The notes: generated from the letters alone by a model not told the origin. Positions 1-26,511 are shown, counted from the first letter of the stretch. The stretch: DNA of 64,000 bases from Sipunculus nudus (GCA_026874595.1 CM049318.1:35675956-35739955), one strand, 5' to 3'. Numbers and translations are program-made.

Positions 1-355
1 TATATATAATTTGTATTGTTCACAAAGCGTGAATTCAATACATCTCGGTGATAGTGCTTTACCCTATGGGTTTGGTGGAATATTTGAAGTCAACTTGTTC
101 CATGATGAATTGAAGAGTGCTCAAACAATAATAGGAGCCTTATAATTTGCATTGTTCATAAAGCGTGAATTCAATATATTCTCGGTGATAGTGCTCTACC
201 GTATGGGTTTGGTGGAATATTTGAAGTCAACTTGTTCCATGATGAATTGAAGAGTTCTCAAACAATAATAGGAGCCTTATAATTTGTATTGTTCACAAAG
301 CGTGAATTCAATAGATCTCGGTGATAGTGCTCTACCGTATGGCTTTGTACCTGAA
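1..355. repeat. 137-bp tandem repeat, about 2.5 copies
   Basis: Units start near 3, 141 and 278 with TATAATTTG and share the GCGTGAATTCAATA block; they differ by only a few substitutions. The array runs off the left edge of the window, so its full size is unknown. No coding frame is recognised in it. Confidence 0.9.
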
Positions 356-704
356 GAGTGAGCCGGCTTGAACGCTGCTCTCACGAAACAGATCTGTCGC
401 ACAAACTGATAAAGTCAAACTAACCGTACTTTAATTATATATATATATATATAAAGCATTCTTTATAAAAAAAAAGAAACTGGTTGACAGAACGTTAAAC
501 GTATCATAATCATTTACAAGTGTCCTTTACAAAGATTTGCCAGTACCTACCTGGTGGTATGTTCTCTCTCCGTATCCCTGACTGTCTGAACACCTAAACT
601 ATGGAAAACGTATCATGAGACTAAACTGAAAACGAGGCAGGCTACTAGAGCAAAAGAAGGACGGTAAATAATCTGGTTCGAATACTAGAACCTGTAAACG
701 AATG

Positions 705-802
705 GAAAATGAAGAGACGCATTGTAAAAAGGGTGACCAGAAAAAGGAAAACTATACACAGATGACCCCTGGTGGCAAACCGAGACAATATTGTATTTTG
801 TG
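705..802. repeat. Dispersed ~95-bp repeat, copy 1
   Basis: This block, beginning AATGAAGAGACGCATTG and ending CAATATTGTATTTTG, recurs in the same orientation at 5668-5767 with a few substitutions and short indels. The sequence outside the block differs at the two sites. The two copies bracket the gypsy remnant, but I see no LTR hallmarks. The stretch 803-1312 shows nothing recognisable. Confidence 0.7.
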
Positions 803-1312
803 ATCGAGTGTTAACTGCCACATTAACCCCGCCAGATTTTAAACGCCGACGCGACATAATGCATAAAAATAAAGATTCAATGTTAATGTCAATTGTTAGT
901 TATTTCTTAGTCTATACGTACATAATGTTTATCACTATTGGCCTATACAGTGATCGGTCTGACATGTGTTATGACCATATATCAAACTGATAACTATCGT
1001 TTATTATCACAGTCAGGCAAACAAACACGTACAGCTAATACAGGTTTTTTTTATCTAAACAAACATGATATTCAGTGATAGAACCCAACCCTGATATTCA
1101 CAGGTTATGTGATTCTGTGGTTTAGAGAACACCCAATCACCCGTACATAACCATGCAGGTGCACTTTTGGCGCGTGTGGCGACTTTGGTCTTCGGAGCGA
1201 CTCATTTTTTGATCAAGTTGTATTACGGTAGACTGATCATCAGCTGTAGGTGGGACAGATTCGTCAAAAGTTAAACGTCGAGGAAATACATCCAAGTCAT
1301 TCGAAGTATTTA

Positions 1313-1721
1313 AAGGGACCAAATCACCTATCTGACCGTTATAAACTAAAGGTAATCCCTTGGAGCTTTCATAAAAAAGGCCAGAACACGAGGATATCAC
1401 TCTACACAGGCCGCTAGTTTTGTTTATATCAATGTTTTTATAATATATGAGGGCCCGCAAAAATAATCAAAATAAATTCAATAAGGGCATCTGGCAGCAA
1501 GTCATATAAGCCAGAGCTATGCTAATGGCGATTTCCAACGAGTGACTTTTCTGCCTCCACATATATGCAACCTACCACCTTATAGGTTACATGTTTTTCC
1601 CATTTGTCAACATTGCTGTGTTTAAAAACATGTTATTGATAAACAAGTTCACACATCCTTCACGAAGACCTAATAAGAACTTTTCACAACCGAAATTACC
1701 CTTAGATCATATATATATATA

Positions 1722-1786
<65 letters not shown>

Positions 1787-1830
1787 TCGGAGGAAGCCCA
1801 GAATCACATAAATTTTTTTTTCCAAAGGCA
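1313..1830. repeat. Dispersed repeat A, copy 1 (interrupted by (TA)n)
   Basis: This segment, beginning around AAATCACCTATCTGACC, aligns through about 450 bp with 15560-15970, for example over ATGTTTTTCCC and GTCAACATTGCTGTGTTTA. In this copy a (TA)n tract at about 1711-1785 sits where the other copy has a short AT-rich stretch. Probably a non-autonomous transposon remnant; no terminal repeats were identified. Confidence 0.7.
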
Positions 1831-3207
1831 GGTGATTGGGCCCCTTTAAGTAGGAACCGGAGGCTTCTAATTCTGTGTGGTTCAGAGGAAAGCGAACGCT
1901 CTAATCTCCCGGATCATTGTCAAAATCACGCTGCTCAGCAGGTTCAGTGGAATGTGCCATATCATACACATACATTTCAGATTCGGAATCAGAATCTAAC
2001 AATTGGGGATCGGGGGTTTTATTAACATTTCTGTTGGCTCTTGTAATTTTAGTGGGTGTTTTCTTAGTGGTTTCACTTCGACACTCAGTTGATAATTCAG
2101 GCCTTAATACACCAACAGGCAGTACTGTGTAATACTCTAGCAGACCCATTTGAATTTTCTTTCTTTACAGAATACACTGGAATTTCAGAATTTTTTCTGA
2201 TCCACCACCATATATATATCCGATTCCGACTTGTCAGCGATTTTCGCTTTATATTTCACGTGTAGATTTCTAACCAAAACTCCGTTTCATTTTTGTAACC
2301 TTGCTTCTCTTAAAAATGCGTTTTAAGCCGCGCGCTGCTTGTTCTTTATATTGATCAGCCACTTGATTTAACGCTGTCTTATAGGCCTGTTCAAATTATT
2401 CTTTAAGTAGGAAGTGAATTCAGCGTAAGTGTCATGGGGTTTTGAAACTAGATTGATATTTAGTACTAAATCTTCTGACAATCTTTGCTGTCTACCAAAC
2501 ATTTGAAAGTACGGAGAATACCTCGTGCTTTCATGCTTTGTAAAATTATAAGCGTGAACTTAGGGAGCTACATGCGCTTTCCAGTCACTTTTCTGTGACG
2601 GATCAAGTGTACCATGCATATTAAGTAGAACTCAAAGGCGCCATTACCCATAGGTGAGTATGGTGAAGTGTGGGATTTCTGCATTCCAGAAATATTACAT
2701 AGCTCTCTTACCATTTTTTTCAAAGACCTCCCTTGATCACTGTGCAGACGCTGGGGGAAGCCATAGTGAACAAAGAAATTATGGAACAGAGCTAATGCTG
2801 TGGTTTTGGCTGGTCGATTTTGGTAGGAACGGGCACAGAATAGCGAATGAAATGATCTGTCATCACCAGTATGTTTTCAATGCCGCCTTTGGATGCTTCA
2901 AGTGTAAAGTAATCTTGACAAAAGCGTTCTTGTGGCTGTGTTATAAGAAAAGGTGTTAGTGGAGCCTTTGGTTTTAAAGCTTTTCCCCGCGTACAACGAC
3001 CGTAGGATCGCACATTAGCTTGGACATTGCGGCCCATGTGTACCCAGAAAAACCGTTGGGCTAAACTCAATGTTCGATCGCGTCCCATATGACCTACCTG
3101 ATAGTGTAATCCAAAAAGAGCCTTCTCACGCAAATGTTTCGGCATTGCTAGTTGATGCTCTTTAGTACCATGGATTAATCGCGACCGTTATAGCACTTAT
3201 TCTGAAG

Positions 3208-3763
3208 TAGCCGCCGACGGCGACGCAACAGGTTTCAGGTTTCTGTTGCGTCGCCGGCCCACAAAAGGGCTAACTGGGTTTTTAACACGATACGATCTGT
3301 TACTCTTAGAACGGAAATTGAATAAAAACATTTCCTATGGTTTTAACATACGAATGTTCACATTATGTAGTAAGTCGAAAGGCCTATAGTAAAAAATAAC
3401 CATTCAAGAAAGCATGAATCACCTGTAACATCAACAACTGATTTATTTGTCCAGATGAAATTCAAGCATTAACAGCCCTGTAGACATCTTGCATTCGGTG
3501 GCAGTCCTGTATAATGTTTTAGGCCTGTGTACTATTATGTTCATATTTCACTTCTTTGGTGCAAAATAGTGTTGTAATGTTTTCAGTGGTAAAATATACA
3601 ATACACAGAAGTACTGAACATTAAACAATTGATATATATGTTAAATCTCAAAGCTGTGTATGGAGTGTTATAATCACAGTTAACTATAGGGGCAATCTAT
3701 GGACTCCACATTGCGTCAGTCACTAAGAAAAAGGCAATTGAGGAGTCCATTCTTATGGGCTAA
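3208..3763. mobile_element. Nested insertion inside gypsy pol with 8-9 bp target duplication
   Basis: TTCTGAAG occurs at 3200-3207 and again at 3764-3771. Removing the intervening ~556 bp brings the RNase H/integrase linker reading of the gypsy relic together. The insert begins TAGCC and ends GGGCTA, a very short inverted terminus, and carries a 13-bp perfect hairpin at 3219-3231/3243-3255 with an 11-nt loop. No coding sequence is recognised in it. The target duplication length would fit hAT-type or another cut-and-paste MITE. Confidence 0.55.
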
Positions 3764-4210
3764 TTCTGAAGCGGAGTTTATGTTTGAATAATAGTTTATC
3801 TTCTTTACCGAGTTTAGAATCAGGCCGTTGGTGTTTTAACGCGTCGATTACTTCGACAATCACCGGATTTTTCGCTAGTTTATAGATCCAATCACGGTTA
3901 TTCATACGCGTCAAATCTGAGCGTCAAGTCAGGATATGCTACTGGTTATGATACGCCCGACAAAATGGAATACGTACGGAATCAGAATCTGCAGCTACGG
4001 AATCAGAATCTATACGACAGTCTTTACTACATCTTGAAAGACCGTCAGCATCCACGTTCGTTCTTTCCGGATCGGTAGATTATGTCAAAATCAAACTGCG
4101 ATAGCTCTACGACCGATTGATGCATAGTGGCGTCAAGTTTAGCAGATGACAAAACATACGTAAACGGATTGTTATCCGTATAGGCAGCAAATTTGTTTGA
4201 ATACAGGTAA

Positions 4211-4418
4211 TCTTGAATTTGTCCGCTACATCCCACTTTAACGCTAAAAATTCACGTTGACGCACCGGGTAATTTCGCTCGGACGGAGATAACGTCCTGC
4301 TTGCATAGCCGTAATCTTGAATTTGTCCGCTACAGCCCACTTTAACGCTAAAAATTCACGTTGACGCACCGGGTAATTTCGCTCGGACGGAGATAACGTC
4401 CTGCTTGCATAGCCGATG
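4211..4418. repeat. 104-bp tandem duplication within the RNase H region
   Basis: The block starting TCTTGAATTTGTCCGCTAC at 4211 repeats at 4315 nearly unchanged. It duplicates part of the RNase H coding region of the gypsy relic and further disrupts its frame. Confidence 0.85.
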
Positions 4419-5667
4419 ACGCCGTTACTACCGTCTTGCTCCTGATACTGGACTGCGCCTGATCCGTCTCCGCTAGCATCTGTATGAAGAATGAACGGTT
4501 TCTGGTAATCTGCGTAACCTAGGACTGGTGCAGAGGTGAGCAAATCTTTTAATTTGTCAAAAGCAGTTTGTTGTTATGATTTCCAGTGGAAAACAGTCGA
4601 ATGAGATTTTACTTGCCCCTGATTTTTTTTCTTTCAACAGGTCATATAGTGGACGTGCTACTCTAGCATAGTCAGAAATGAAAAGACGGTAGACACTTTT
4701 GAAGCCCAGAATTTTTTTTAGCTCTTTGACGTTGGACGGTACGGGCCACTCCTGGACACACTTTACTTTATCTGGGTCAGTATGCACATCGCTTTCTGAT
4801 ACTATATGGCCCAACTTGTTTATTTTCTACCGGAATAATTTACATTTTGATGGTTTTAGTTTTAACCCTTCTTCGCTCAGCCGTTGAAAAGCGCTTCAAT
4901 ACGTTTCAATTGTTCGTCAACGGTGCCTGAAAAGATAATGAAGTCATCAAGATATATAAGACATTGTGACAAATGTAAATCACCCATACAAGTTTCCATT
5001 AATCTCTGAAATGTTGAAGGAGCTCCTGATATACCGAACGCTATGCGTATAGATTCCCAAATCCCAAAAGGACTAGCAGAAAATGCTGTTCTTCTTCGGC
5101 TATAGGAACCTGCCAATACCCGGCTGCTAAGTCAAAAAGGAAAACCACTTGGCTCCGATAAATGAATCCAAAGTTTCATCAATACGAGGTATATAGGGAG
5201 AATCCTTAAAAGGATTTTGAATTTAGTTCCTGAAATCGGCACAGAATCTTAGAAACTGATCTTGTTTTCAGAATTTCAGAACTGTAAGGGCTATAGCTTT
5301 TTCTAATAATTTTAGCATATAGCATGGTATAATACATATCTTATAAACGATACTCACATATACTGCAAAGCAACACCAAGTCCATTCAAAAAGTTCAAAT
5401 ATATAGTATCCATGTGTTCTTGTATACATCCAGTGCACAGAGTCCCACGAATTGTCAAATATTTACGGTCTGGTCAGAATCGCGCGCATCCAATGAGGTC
5501 CACTTGTACTTGGTCCTTGACAGTACGCGGCGACTCAGCTCCAAATAAACCTGGTTTATGGTTGAGTGAATTCCTCGGAATCCGAAAACCAGGCTTTGAC
5601 TTGCCTTCTAAGACACTATCCCCACACTTAGTCGGCCTGTTGAGAACCACAGTCCACAGACTGACAA

Positions 5668-5767
5668 ATGAAGAGACGCATTGTAAAAAAGGTGATCAGA
5701 AAAGGGGTACTGAAACAGATGAATGTAATGATCCCTTGTGGCAAACCGAGATAATATTGTATTTTGT
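5668..5767. repeat. Dispersed ~95-bp repeat, copy 2
   Basis: Second copy of the block at 705-802, in the same orientation. The preceding stretch 5276-5667 shows no recognisable feature. Confidence 0.7.
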
Positions 5768-5817
5768 ATAAGTGTCTGAACAACTAATTCATTTATCACC
5801 ATGATTCTTTGTATGCA

Positions 5818-6445
5818 CATTGATCATGGAGTGTTTCATCAGTTCCTGCAGACTGGTGGCACCACCTGGATTTTTTTTCAATTTTTAAGAATGTTTTTCT
5901 GTTTTTTAGCCTTTAAAGATGCGGTCGTCTGGCAACAGGGCACAAATCATAATCACTGTACCTAGTATCTTCTAACATGACATCCATGTGGTCCATGATG
6001 AGTCTTCTTGGAAACCTGAAATCAGGTCTCTGTTACCCATATTTTCGAAGCTATGGGTCTTATAAACACCCCCCGAATAAATGAAAATTTTATACCGTTG
6101 CAGGGCACAAATCATAACCATTGGACCTAGAAAACTTTTACTTGAAATCCTGCGAGTTACTCAGAAGTTCTCCTCAGAAACCTGAAATTAGGTCACTGTG
6201 ACCTATATTCTCTGAGTTACAGGATATGTTTAAGCACCTAAGAAAAAATGCAAAATACACATATTGCAAGATTCCTCAGGAATGGCTGGATTGTCATCAA
6301 ATTTGGTGTGCTTATGGGTATTGATGAATTTAGCTGATATGCATGAACTATGGTTCCATCTACATTACCTTAATTAGTTGCCTGTGCAAGGACACATTCA
6401 CAACACGTCCATCGGCTGAGCGTCATGACCCATGGGCCACTTCTT
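5818..6445. repeat. Fragment of the 340-bp repeat family
   Basis: This segment contains TTGATCATG..GTTTCATCAGTTCCTGCAGACTGGTGGC and GGCACAAATCAT blocks that match the units of the array at 62465-64000. It ends in CGGCTGAGCGTCATGACCC, which looks like the far terminus of such an element. The left end is missing here. Confidence 0.65.
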
Positions 6446-6483
6446 TTTCTTCCGGAAACTCCTTTGCAACCACAATATTTCAA

Positions 6484-7865
6484 GTTTTGCTTGGCCAATA
6501 AGGCTGTAACTTCATATGTGTATTTGCCAATTAAGTATGAGGCAACACCTGATGCCTATCAGGGCTCCAAACCAATTACAGACCTGTCGGAATTCCAATA
6601 TGGCCGCCACAGCCCGATCGCTGATTTGTTTTGCACGCTATAACTCAACGACAACCTACTGCAGCCTTCCCTAATTAACAGGGATGATTCATGTCTTACA
6701 GGGCTCCAAACCAATTACAGACCTGTCGGAATTCCAATATGGCCGCCACAGCCCGATCGCTGATTTGTTTTGCACGCTATAACTCAACGACAACCCAATG
6801 CAGCCTTCCCTAATTAACAGGGATGATTCATGCCTATCAGGGCTCCAAACCAATTATAGACCTGTCGGAATTCCATTATGGCCGCCACAGCCCGATCGCT
6901 GATTTGTTTTGCACGCTATAACTCAACGACAACCTAATGCAGCCTTCCCTAATTAACAGGGATGATTCATGCCTATCAGGGCTCCAAACCAATTACAGAC
7001 ATGTCGGAATTCCAATATGGCCGCCACAGCCCGATCGCTGATTTGTTTTGCACGCTATAACTCAACGACAACCTACTGCAGCCTTACCTAATTAACGGGG
7101 ATGATTCATGCCTATCAGGGCTCCAGACCTATTCACTTACAGACCTGTCGGAATTCCAATATGGCCGCCACAGCCCGATCGCTGATTTGTTTTTCACGCT
7201 ATAACTCAACGACAACCTAATGCAGCCTTCCCTAACTAACAGGGATGATTCATGCCTATCAGGGCTCCAGACCTATTCACTTACAGACCTGTCAGAATTC
7301 CAATATGCCCGCCACAGCCCAATCGCTAATTTTCTTTCACGCACGATAACTCAACAACAACCTTCTGAAGCTTTCCAAATTCACACAGATGATTCATACC
7401 TATCAGGGGTACAGACGTATTGAATTACAGACCTGTCGAAATCCCAGTATGGCCGCCACAGCCCAATCGCTAATTTTCTTTCACGCACGATAACTCAACA
7501 ACAACCTTCTGAAGCTTTCCAAATTCACACAGATGATTCATACCTATCAGGGGTACAGACGTATTGAATTACAGACCTGTCGAAATCCCAGTATGGCCGC
7601 CACAGCCCGATCGCTGATTTTCTTTCGCGTGCGATCACTCAATGACAACCTAATGCAGCTTTCCCAAGTTCACAGGAATTATTGGTTCCTATGAGTGCTC
7701 CAGACCCATTGGAATACAGACCTGTCAGATTTTCAATAAGCCGCAACAGCCCGATCGCTGATTTTCTTTCACGCGCCATAAGTCAACAACAACCTTCTGC
7801 AGCTTTTCCAAATTCACACAGATGATTTGTACCTATCAGGGCTCCAGTCCTATTGAATTACAGAC
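6484..7865. repeat. 139-bp satellite array, about 10 units
   Basis: Units begin GGGCTCCA at 6562, 6701, 6840, 6979, 7118 and 7262, then near 7405, 7549, 7695 and 7840. The first five units are spaced 139 bp apart; later ones are 143-146 bp and more diverged, with a short insertion after the GGGCTCC block. Each unit carries CCACAGCCCGATCGCTGATTT. The left flank (6490-6560, GCCAATAAGGCTGTAAC) recurs at about 9592-9650, so the array looks like the core of a transposon-like element rather than a free satellite. Confidence 0.9.
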
Positions 7866-8159
7866 CAGTCGGGATTCACGACTCCGGGATTCGAGTTGAA
7901 AAAATAAATACTGCGAAGTTGATATTCTGTGTAAAATGAATCCATTGCCAGACAGATAACAAATAATCTCCCTACAAGGAGGTACTGTTTTACTAATTAA
8001 GCATTGACCAATAAAATGCAACAGAATGCAGTCGTACCCATACAGTTTTTCAAACTTTTCCAAACCTTGAGAGGGTGAGACCCCCTCCCACACCCTCCCC
8101 CGCCGGGTATTACCCCATCAAATCCGCCCCCTGCCATTCGTGTCAGGCTACGGCCCTTA

Positions 8160-8375
<216 letters not shown>

Positions 8376-8697
8376 TTTGGTATACTATTGGGCTACCCAA
8401 TGAAAATTTGGTTTCGCCGCCAATGGTAATTCATATTATGAACATTTATTATGACAAATATTTTACCCGAACCAGCCCCCCCCCCCCTCCCCCTTTCCCC
8501 GCTCACACATTTTCTAAAACAAACATGGCCCACGAGTGTTGTACGAGTCCCCGTTGCATCATTTCAGGTCTCAGCTTATTAAGCCCGCTCTAAATTCAAG
8601 CAAATAATTGACCATAGTCTTCATCCAGTTTATAGAAACATGCCTTAAGGATTTAAGATGTAGGTCTTACTGTATTGTCTATCCACATTTATCTCCT

Positions 8698-8862
8698 TCC
8701 CATGCGATAATTATCGCGTGGCCACGCGACAATATCGCGTGGGAACGAGATAATTACCGCGTGGCCACGAGATACAAACGCGTGGGAACGAGATAATTAT
8801 CGCGTGGCCACGAGATACTAACGCATGGGACTGAGATACTATTTCGTGGGAACGAGATAAAA
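8698..8862. repeat. 22-bp minisatellite, about 8 units in alternating pairs
   Basis: Monomers alternate between CGCGTGGCCACGAGATAAT and CGCGTGGGAACGAGATAAT versions, giving a 44-bp dimer period. TGGCCA and GATAATTATC are self-complementary, so the array is rich in short palindromes. Confidence 0.85.
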
Positions 8863-8889
8863 ATAATTTTGTGCATGTCCTATACGAGC

Positions 8890-9055
8890 CGCCGTACAAC
8901 GACAACCTATTGCAGTTTTCCCAAATTCACAGGAATGATTGGTACCCATGAGGGCCCCAGACCTGGTGAATTACAGACTTGCTCAAAATCAAATATGACC
9001 AACAGACTACAATTGGTGATTTTCTATTGCACACATTATTTCAGATATGTCTTCT
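8890..9055. repeat. Isolated unit of the 139-bp satellite
   Basis: CGACAACCTATTGCAG, the GGGCCCCAGACC block and a diverged remainder match the array at 6562-7865. The unit is separated from the array by about 1 kb of foreign sequence that includes the TA tract and the 22-bp minisatellite. Confidence 0.7.
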
Positions 9056-9249
9056 TTAATATCATTTGATCCAGTAGAATTTTTTTCCTCATGCACATGG
9101 ATACAAACCAGGTTTTGTTTGTCATATTTTTCAAATTTAACTTAATTGTTCACCTAAATGTAAACTGGTCCAGCACTAGCAGAAACACGAGGCCCTCTGA
9201 GGTCCATTATCCAACCACATCTAGTTATCTTAATAAGCAGTTTTATTTG

Positions 9250-9970
9250 TGCTCTCGCTCAAAACATAACCGTTAATGTGATTTGTACAAAACTTTGTCG
9301 ATACCTTGAGAGTAATACCCTGAAAACTTGATAAACCTTTGGGGTCAACCTGTGCATAATAAATAGGTCAATTTCATAATAATGTAAATTAGCCAAGTGT
9401 AAATTTGTCAATTTTCTCGAATTCTGAAGTGTATCCACAACATGTTTGAACATGTAACACATTCACTGAGATAATGATTCTAATGAATACTATTGAACTA
9501 TTTTGCATATTGATGCCTTAAATTGCATGTTTTTGCCTGATTTGCATATTAATTTCTTAACTAACCACCTCGATTAGTCAAATTCTGCTGGGCCAATCAG
9601 GCTGTAACTTGATATGTGTGCTAGCCAAGTATGACGCTAAACCTGATTCGAATTAATTTAACGTTGTCTCGATAGGTTAATTATGTTAATTAGCTTTACG
9701 AGCTGTTCTCTTTGTGATTGCACTTAAACCATAACTGTTAATGTGATTTGTACAAAGCTTTGTCGATACCTTGAGAGTACCCTCTGAGAAGACGATTAAT
9801 TTTGAGGTCAATTTTGTGCATATTAAGTAGGTCATTTGCATAATTCTATAAGACAGCCATGTGTGATTTTGTCAATTTTGTCAAATTCTCAAGTCTATCC
9901 ATTACATGTTTGAACATGTAACACTTTTTCATGGAGGGCATGATTATAATGCTTACTAATGCATCCATTT
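9250..9970. repeat. Two ~230-bp repeats about 465 bp apart
   Basis: The block from GTTAATGTGATTTGTACAAA through the palindrome GTTCAAACATGTAAC occurs at about 9270-9500 and again at about 9737-9965. Between them lies the recurrence of the satellite-array flank (GCCAATCAGGCTGTAAC, about 9592). This appears to be the right half of the same composite element. Confidence 0.75.
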
Positions 9971-10334
9971 GCATATTTATGTTTAACATGGTATGTCATG
10001 TCGTTTTCCAGTCTTCTTAGAACCATGAGGCCTCTACTTTTTAGCTGATTCGTGTTTGAAATAAGCTGATCCAAATAAAAGTTTATTGTCATTATATATA
10101 TATAGTATGATATATCAATATGATCAAGAAATGTATAAAATAATATACCTGTAACTAATTATACATTTATGTAGCATATAATATTAGTGATAGATATATA
10201 ATACAGAATATATTTAGATTACAGGAAACAGACTTATTTCCTATAAATTTAATATAATGAAAAACCACAATACATATATCAATACGCTACTAAATATTGC
10301 AATAAATTGCGATACGAAATTTGTAGGCGATACT

Positions 10335-10340
10335 TATCCC

Positions 10341-10402
<62 letters not shown>

Positions 10403-10490
10403 GGAAGTGTTACCCTCCGATGTAAAGCGCTCTATGGCCTACAGACTAGGCCGGAGCGGTATAACTCTGGAGAAAACAAATGTATATATA
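10335..10490. repeat. (TA)n tract plus conserved ~80-bp TA-associated module
   Basis: A (TA)n tract (about 10342-10399) runs directly into GAAGGAAGTGTTACCCTC, the internal hairpin GGCCTACAGACTAGGCC and CGGTATAACTCTGGAG. The same module, reverse-complemented, sits at 18195-18283 next to another TA tract and a foldback. It is therefore a mobile unit that travels with TA dinucleotides. Confidence 0.75.
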
Positions 10491-10507
10491 TTTATATATA
10501 CATTTAA

Positions 10508-11634
10508 ATTGATATTATATTATAGAATTGAAGAAACTGAAGACCTACAAAAAACTTAAATATTTAAGTCGTGCAAGTTAACGAATAAACGAGGCATTTT
10601 CTTTTATTTACTATTTTTTGCATCATTATTTATATATCATTTGTTTCGGGTATAAAACATGAAACTCTTGTTATCAAAATTAATGCGTTCGAAGTATTCT
10701 GCCCTCGGCGGTGCGCAAACAGCGCGGATAAGGCACCGGGCAGCCCGTACCGGAAACTATTACATCGTGACGTCGCAGTTATTGATATGACTTAAACGCT
10801 TATTCATTGTGTGAGTAAGTTCCCGCCCGCTGTCGCACCCTGGTACCTCTACAGGCGGGGAACCGGACAAAGAAGATAAGCTAAGATAACGCATTCCCTG
10901 ATAACGTCCAAAGACCAACGGTGGTTCCTGCATGGTATAACTCGCAAATTCCTCGGCAATAATGAATCCCCTATGAAGATAAATGGCCCAACCGTCAGTG
11001 AGCGACAAACGCAGGATTGCGGTCGTGTGGTTGAGACGATTGGTACAGAAACGAAAATGTTCGGTCAGTCTCATAAATAATAACATTTATTTGCTCTTCA
11101 CCGTGGTAAATGTTTAATTAGTAACTTGGGAAGGATAGCAGCAGATTGACTTCGTGACAAAACTGAATCTTTGGATGAATTAAGCGGTGCTGTATCAGGT
11201 CTCAATTGCCAATAAAATATATATGATAGTGGTCTTGGTGAGCCGCAACATCTTATGACACTGTTGCATGAAATTCGGTAAAAATCGTATATGATCAACG
11301 GAAAGCCATCGCTGTACAACCCGCTGATGTTTTGGTTGGATAAAGGAAACATCTAGCCACGGCCAATTAAATTGGAAATAAAATCAAAGCAAATACTTAT
11401 TTGGAAAGCAAGCCGCAGCAACACAACATTGATTGAAAGAATAACTATAATAGTATTTTGGAATAATTTGTCATTCGCCACTATCTTGCCGAAAGTGGAT
11501 TAGTGAACTGAACAAAACTCTGGGGAAAAGCAATTGCTTCGTGCTTTATTTAATTTGTTTGGCAAATTCTGTTGCCAAACTTCGGGAATATTGAAAATTG
11601 TAAAGCACGTGTCTCAGTGGATAAAAAAACTGTC
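10508..11634. other. Gene-1 upstream region, no confident gene
   Basis: The minus-strand open frames at 11086-10760 and 11352-11098 are 108 and 84 codons long. They resemble no family I recognise and lack clear splice borders. The region is less AT-rich than its surroundings, as could be expected near a promoter, but no TATA box or other defined element could be assigned. Confidence 0.4.
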
Positions 11635-25123
<13,489 letters not shown>

Positions 25124-25273
25124 AATCACAGTTATCCAGTGCAAGAGACGAGGGTTGTTTCTTCGGGGTCTGAGAAATTGCTATATACAAAGAATCAGTT
25201 TTAAGGAAAAGAAACGTTTGCATGAAGGCCCTGGTTTGGATTAGTTCACAGATTTTCCAGGCGGTTGGATATC

Positions 25274-25279
25274 AATAAA
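25274..25279 (+). terminator. Poly(A) signal of gene 1
   Basis: AATAAA about 150 bp after the stop codon, the only canonical signal close downstream. Confidence 0.6.
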
Positions 25280-25407
25280 GGTGGTCGCACATATTCACTT
25301 ACGGCTACAAACTGGAATTATTTGTTAGACTCTGAAACCGCAACTCCCTCTTATGTATAATTTTCACAAATCTGGGACACCCGACACACATATACACGAC
25401 CCAATAC

Positions 25408-25560
25408 AGTGAAATCTTGCCTTACGACCACCAAGCGATAACGACTACCCTCGCTAAGACCGTCTGGCCATTTTAATTCCCGAAATCATTAAAAATCCTC
25501 CCACTAACACGACCACTTTGGGTGGTCCCGCAGGTGTTCGTATTAGCTGTCGATGGGTTC
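25408..25560. repeat. Possible truncated pogo-like terminus
   Basis: ACAGTGAAATCTTGCCTTACGACCACC resembles the outer end of pogo-like elements, but no matching second terminus was found. Confidence 0.3.
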
Positions 25561-26467
25561 CGGGGTCAATACATAACCTATGAGACGTTTTAATATTTAT
25601 ATTTTGTTTTGTGTACCGTTTACACCTCATAAACAAGTGGGAATATTTCATTTTACATACTGGTTTATAATTATTCGCAGAATAAGTTACCTCTATAGGT
25701 GTTCATTCGTCGTTGTCCGGTGAATCTAATGAACAAGATAATCATGCCTAATGAATTATATACATTTACCAAAACTTGTTAACCAGGAAAAGATGTTCAG
25801 TGAATGACATTCAAATATATTATCATGTACCATATTTGTAATTGCTTCAATTGCTTCGTGATGTTTTCTTTAATTGTATTTTATGGTACATGTTTCAGAC
25901 TTTGTATATGTATATTTATTTATAAAATCACAGGGTATATGACCATTTTTAATCAAGATTGTGATATGAAACAAGAATTGGATACAAAATAAACGTGTTT
26001 TCTGAGAAAACAGAAATGCGTTGTTTTTTTTTAATTGTTGCGAGACCATTAAAGATCCCTACGTTTAAATCATTTTTGCTATAGAATTATATACAATAAT
26101 TATTAAAGTCCTTGCTATACGTAGCAGTTCGGGCCGAAAAAAAAATTATAAGTATCTTGGTATGTTCACCATTTCCCCTGCCTTCAGGATGAATCTAAAG
26201 CAGAGGGTAAAAAGTATGAGTTATTCGATGCCTTTAGCTAAATTCCCCGTCTCATTGTGACAGGATGGCGTTATCACTGCGACTACGGCGACGTAAAAAA
26301 TCGGTCACTGCATGATCGCCGAAAATCAGAAAAACCTCCCTGTGTGACTGTAACGGAGACCCTACTAACGCATTGAATATTAAATTTTGCTGAATTTCCT
26401 CGACCTCAGGCCGCTCTGGCGAATATATTTTCCAAAATGATTATTCTTACAGACTATTTTATTTAAT

Positions 26468-26469
<2 letters not shown>

Positions 26470-26511
<42 letters not shown>

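Larger units (their letters stand above)
1900..5275 (-). mobile_element. Decayed Ty3/gypsy retrotransposon, pol remnant
   Basis: Read on the minus strand, the pol order is recognisable. Reverse transcriptase lies at about 5260-4560, with the YLDD active-site box near 4950. RNase H lies at about 4543-4045, with an HTDAS motif. The integrase zinc region and catalytic core lie at about 3145-2790, and the integrase C-terminal segment at about 2270-2200. A Ser/Asp-rich tail follows near 2149-1901. The frames are broken by stops and frameshifts throughout, and one Cys of the integrase zinc motif reads as Tyr. Gag, protease, a primer-binding site and LTRs are not seen. The order RT-RNase H-integrase and the YLDD box place it in Ty3/gypsy rather than Ty1/copia. 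It is an inactive relic. Confidence 0.9.

Noticed and set aside
10760-11352. Minus-strand frames of 108 and 84 codons upstream of gene 1
   Set aside because: No domain, no splice borders and no similarity to neighbours; left as unassigned upstream sequence.
11572-11634. Upstream extension of gene 1 exon 1
   Set aside because: The frame is open but contains no ATG before 11635, and the signal-peptide core fits the later start.
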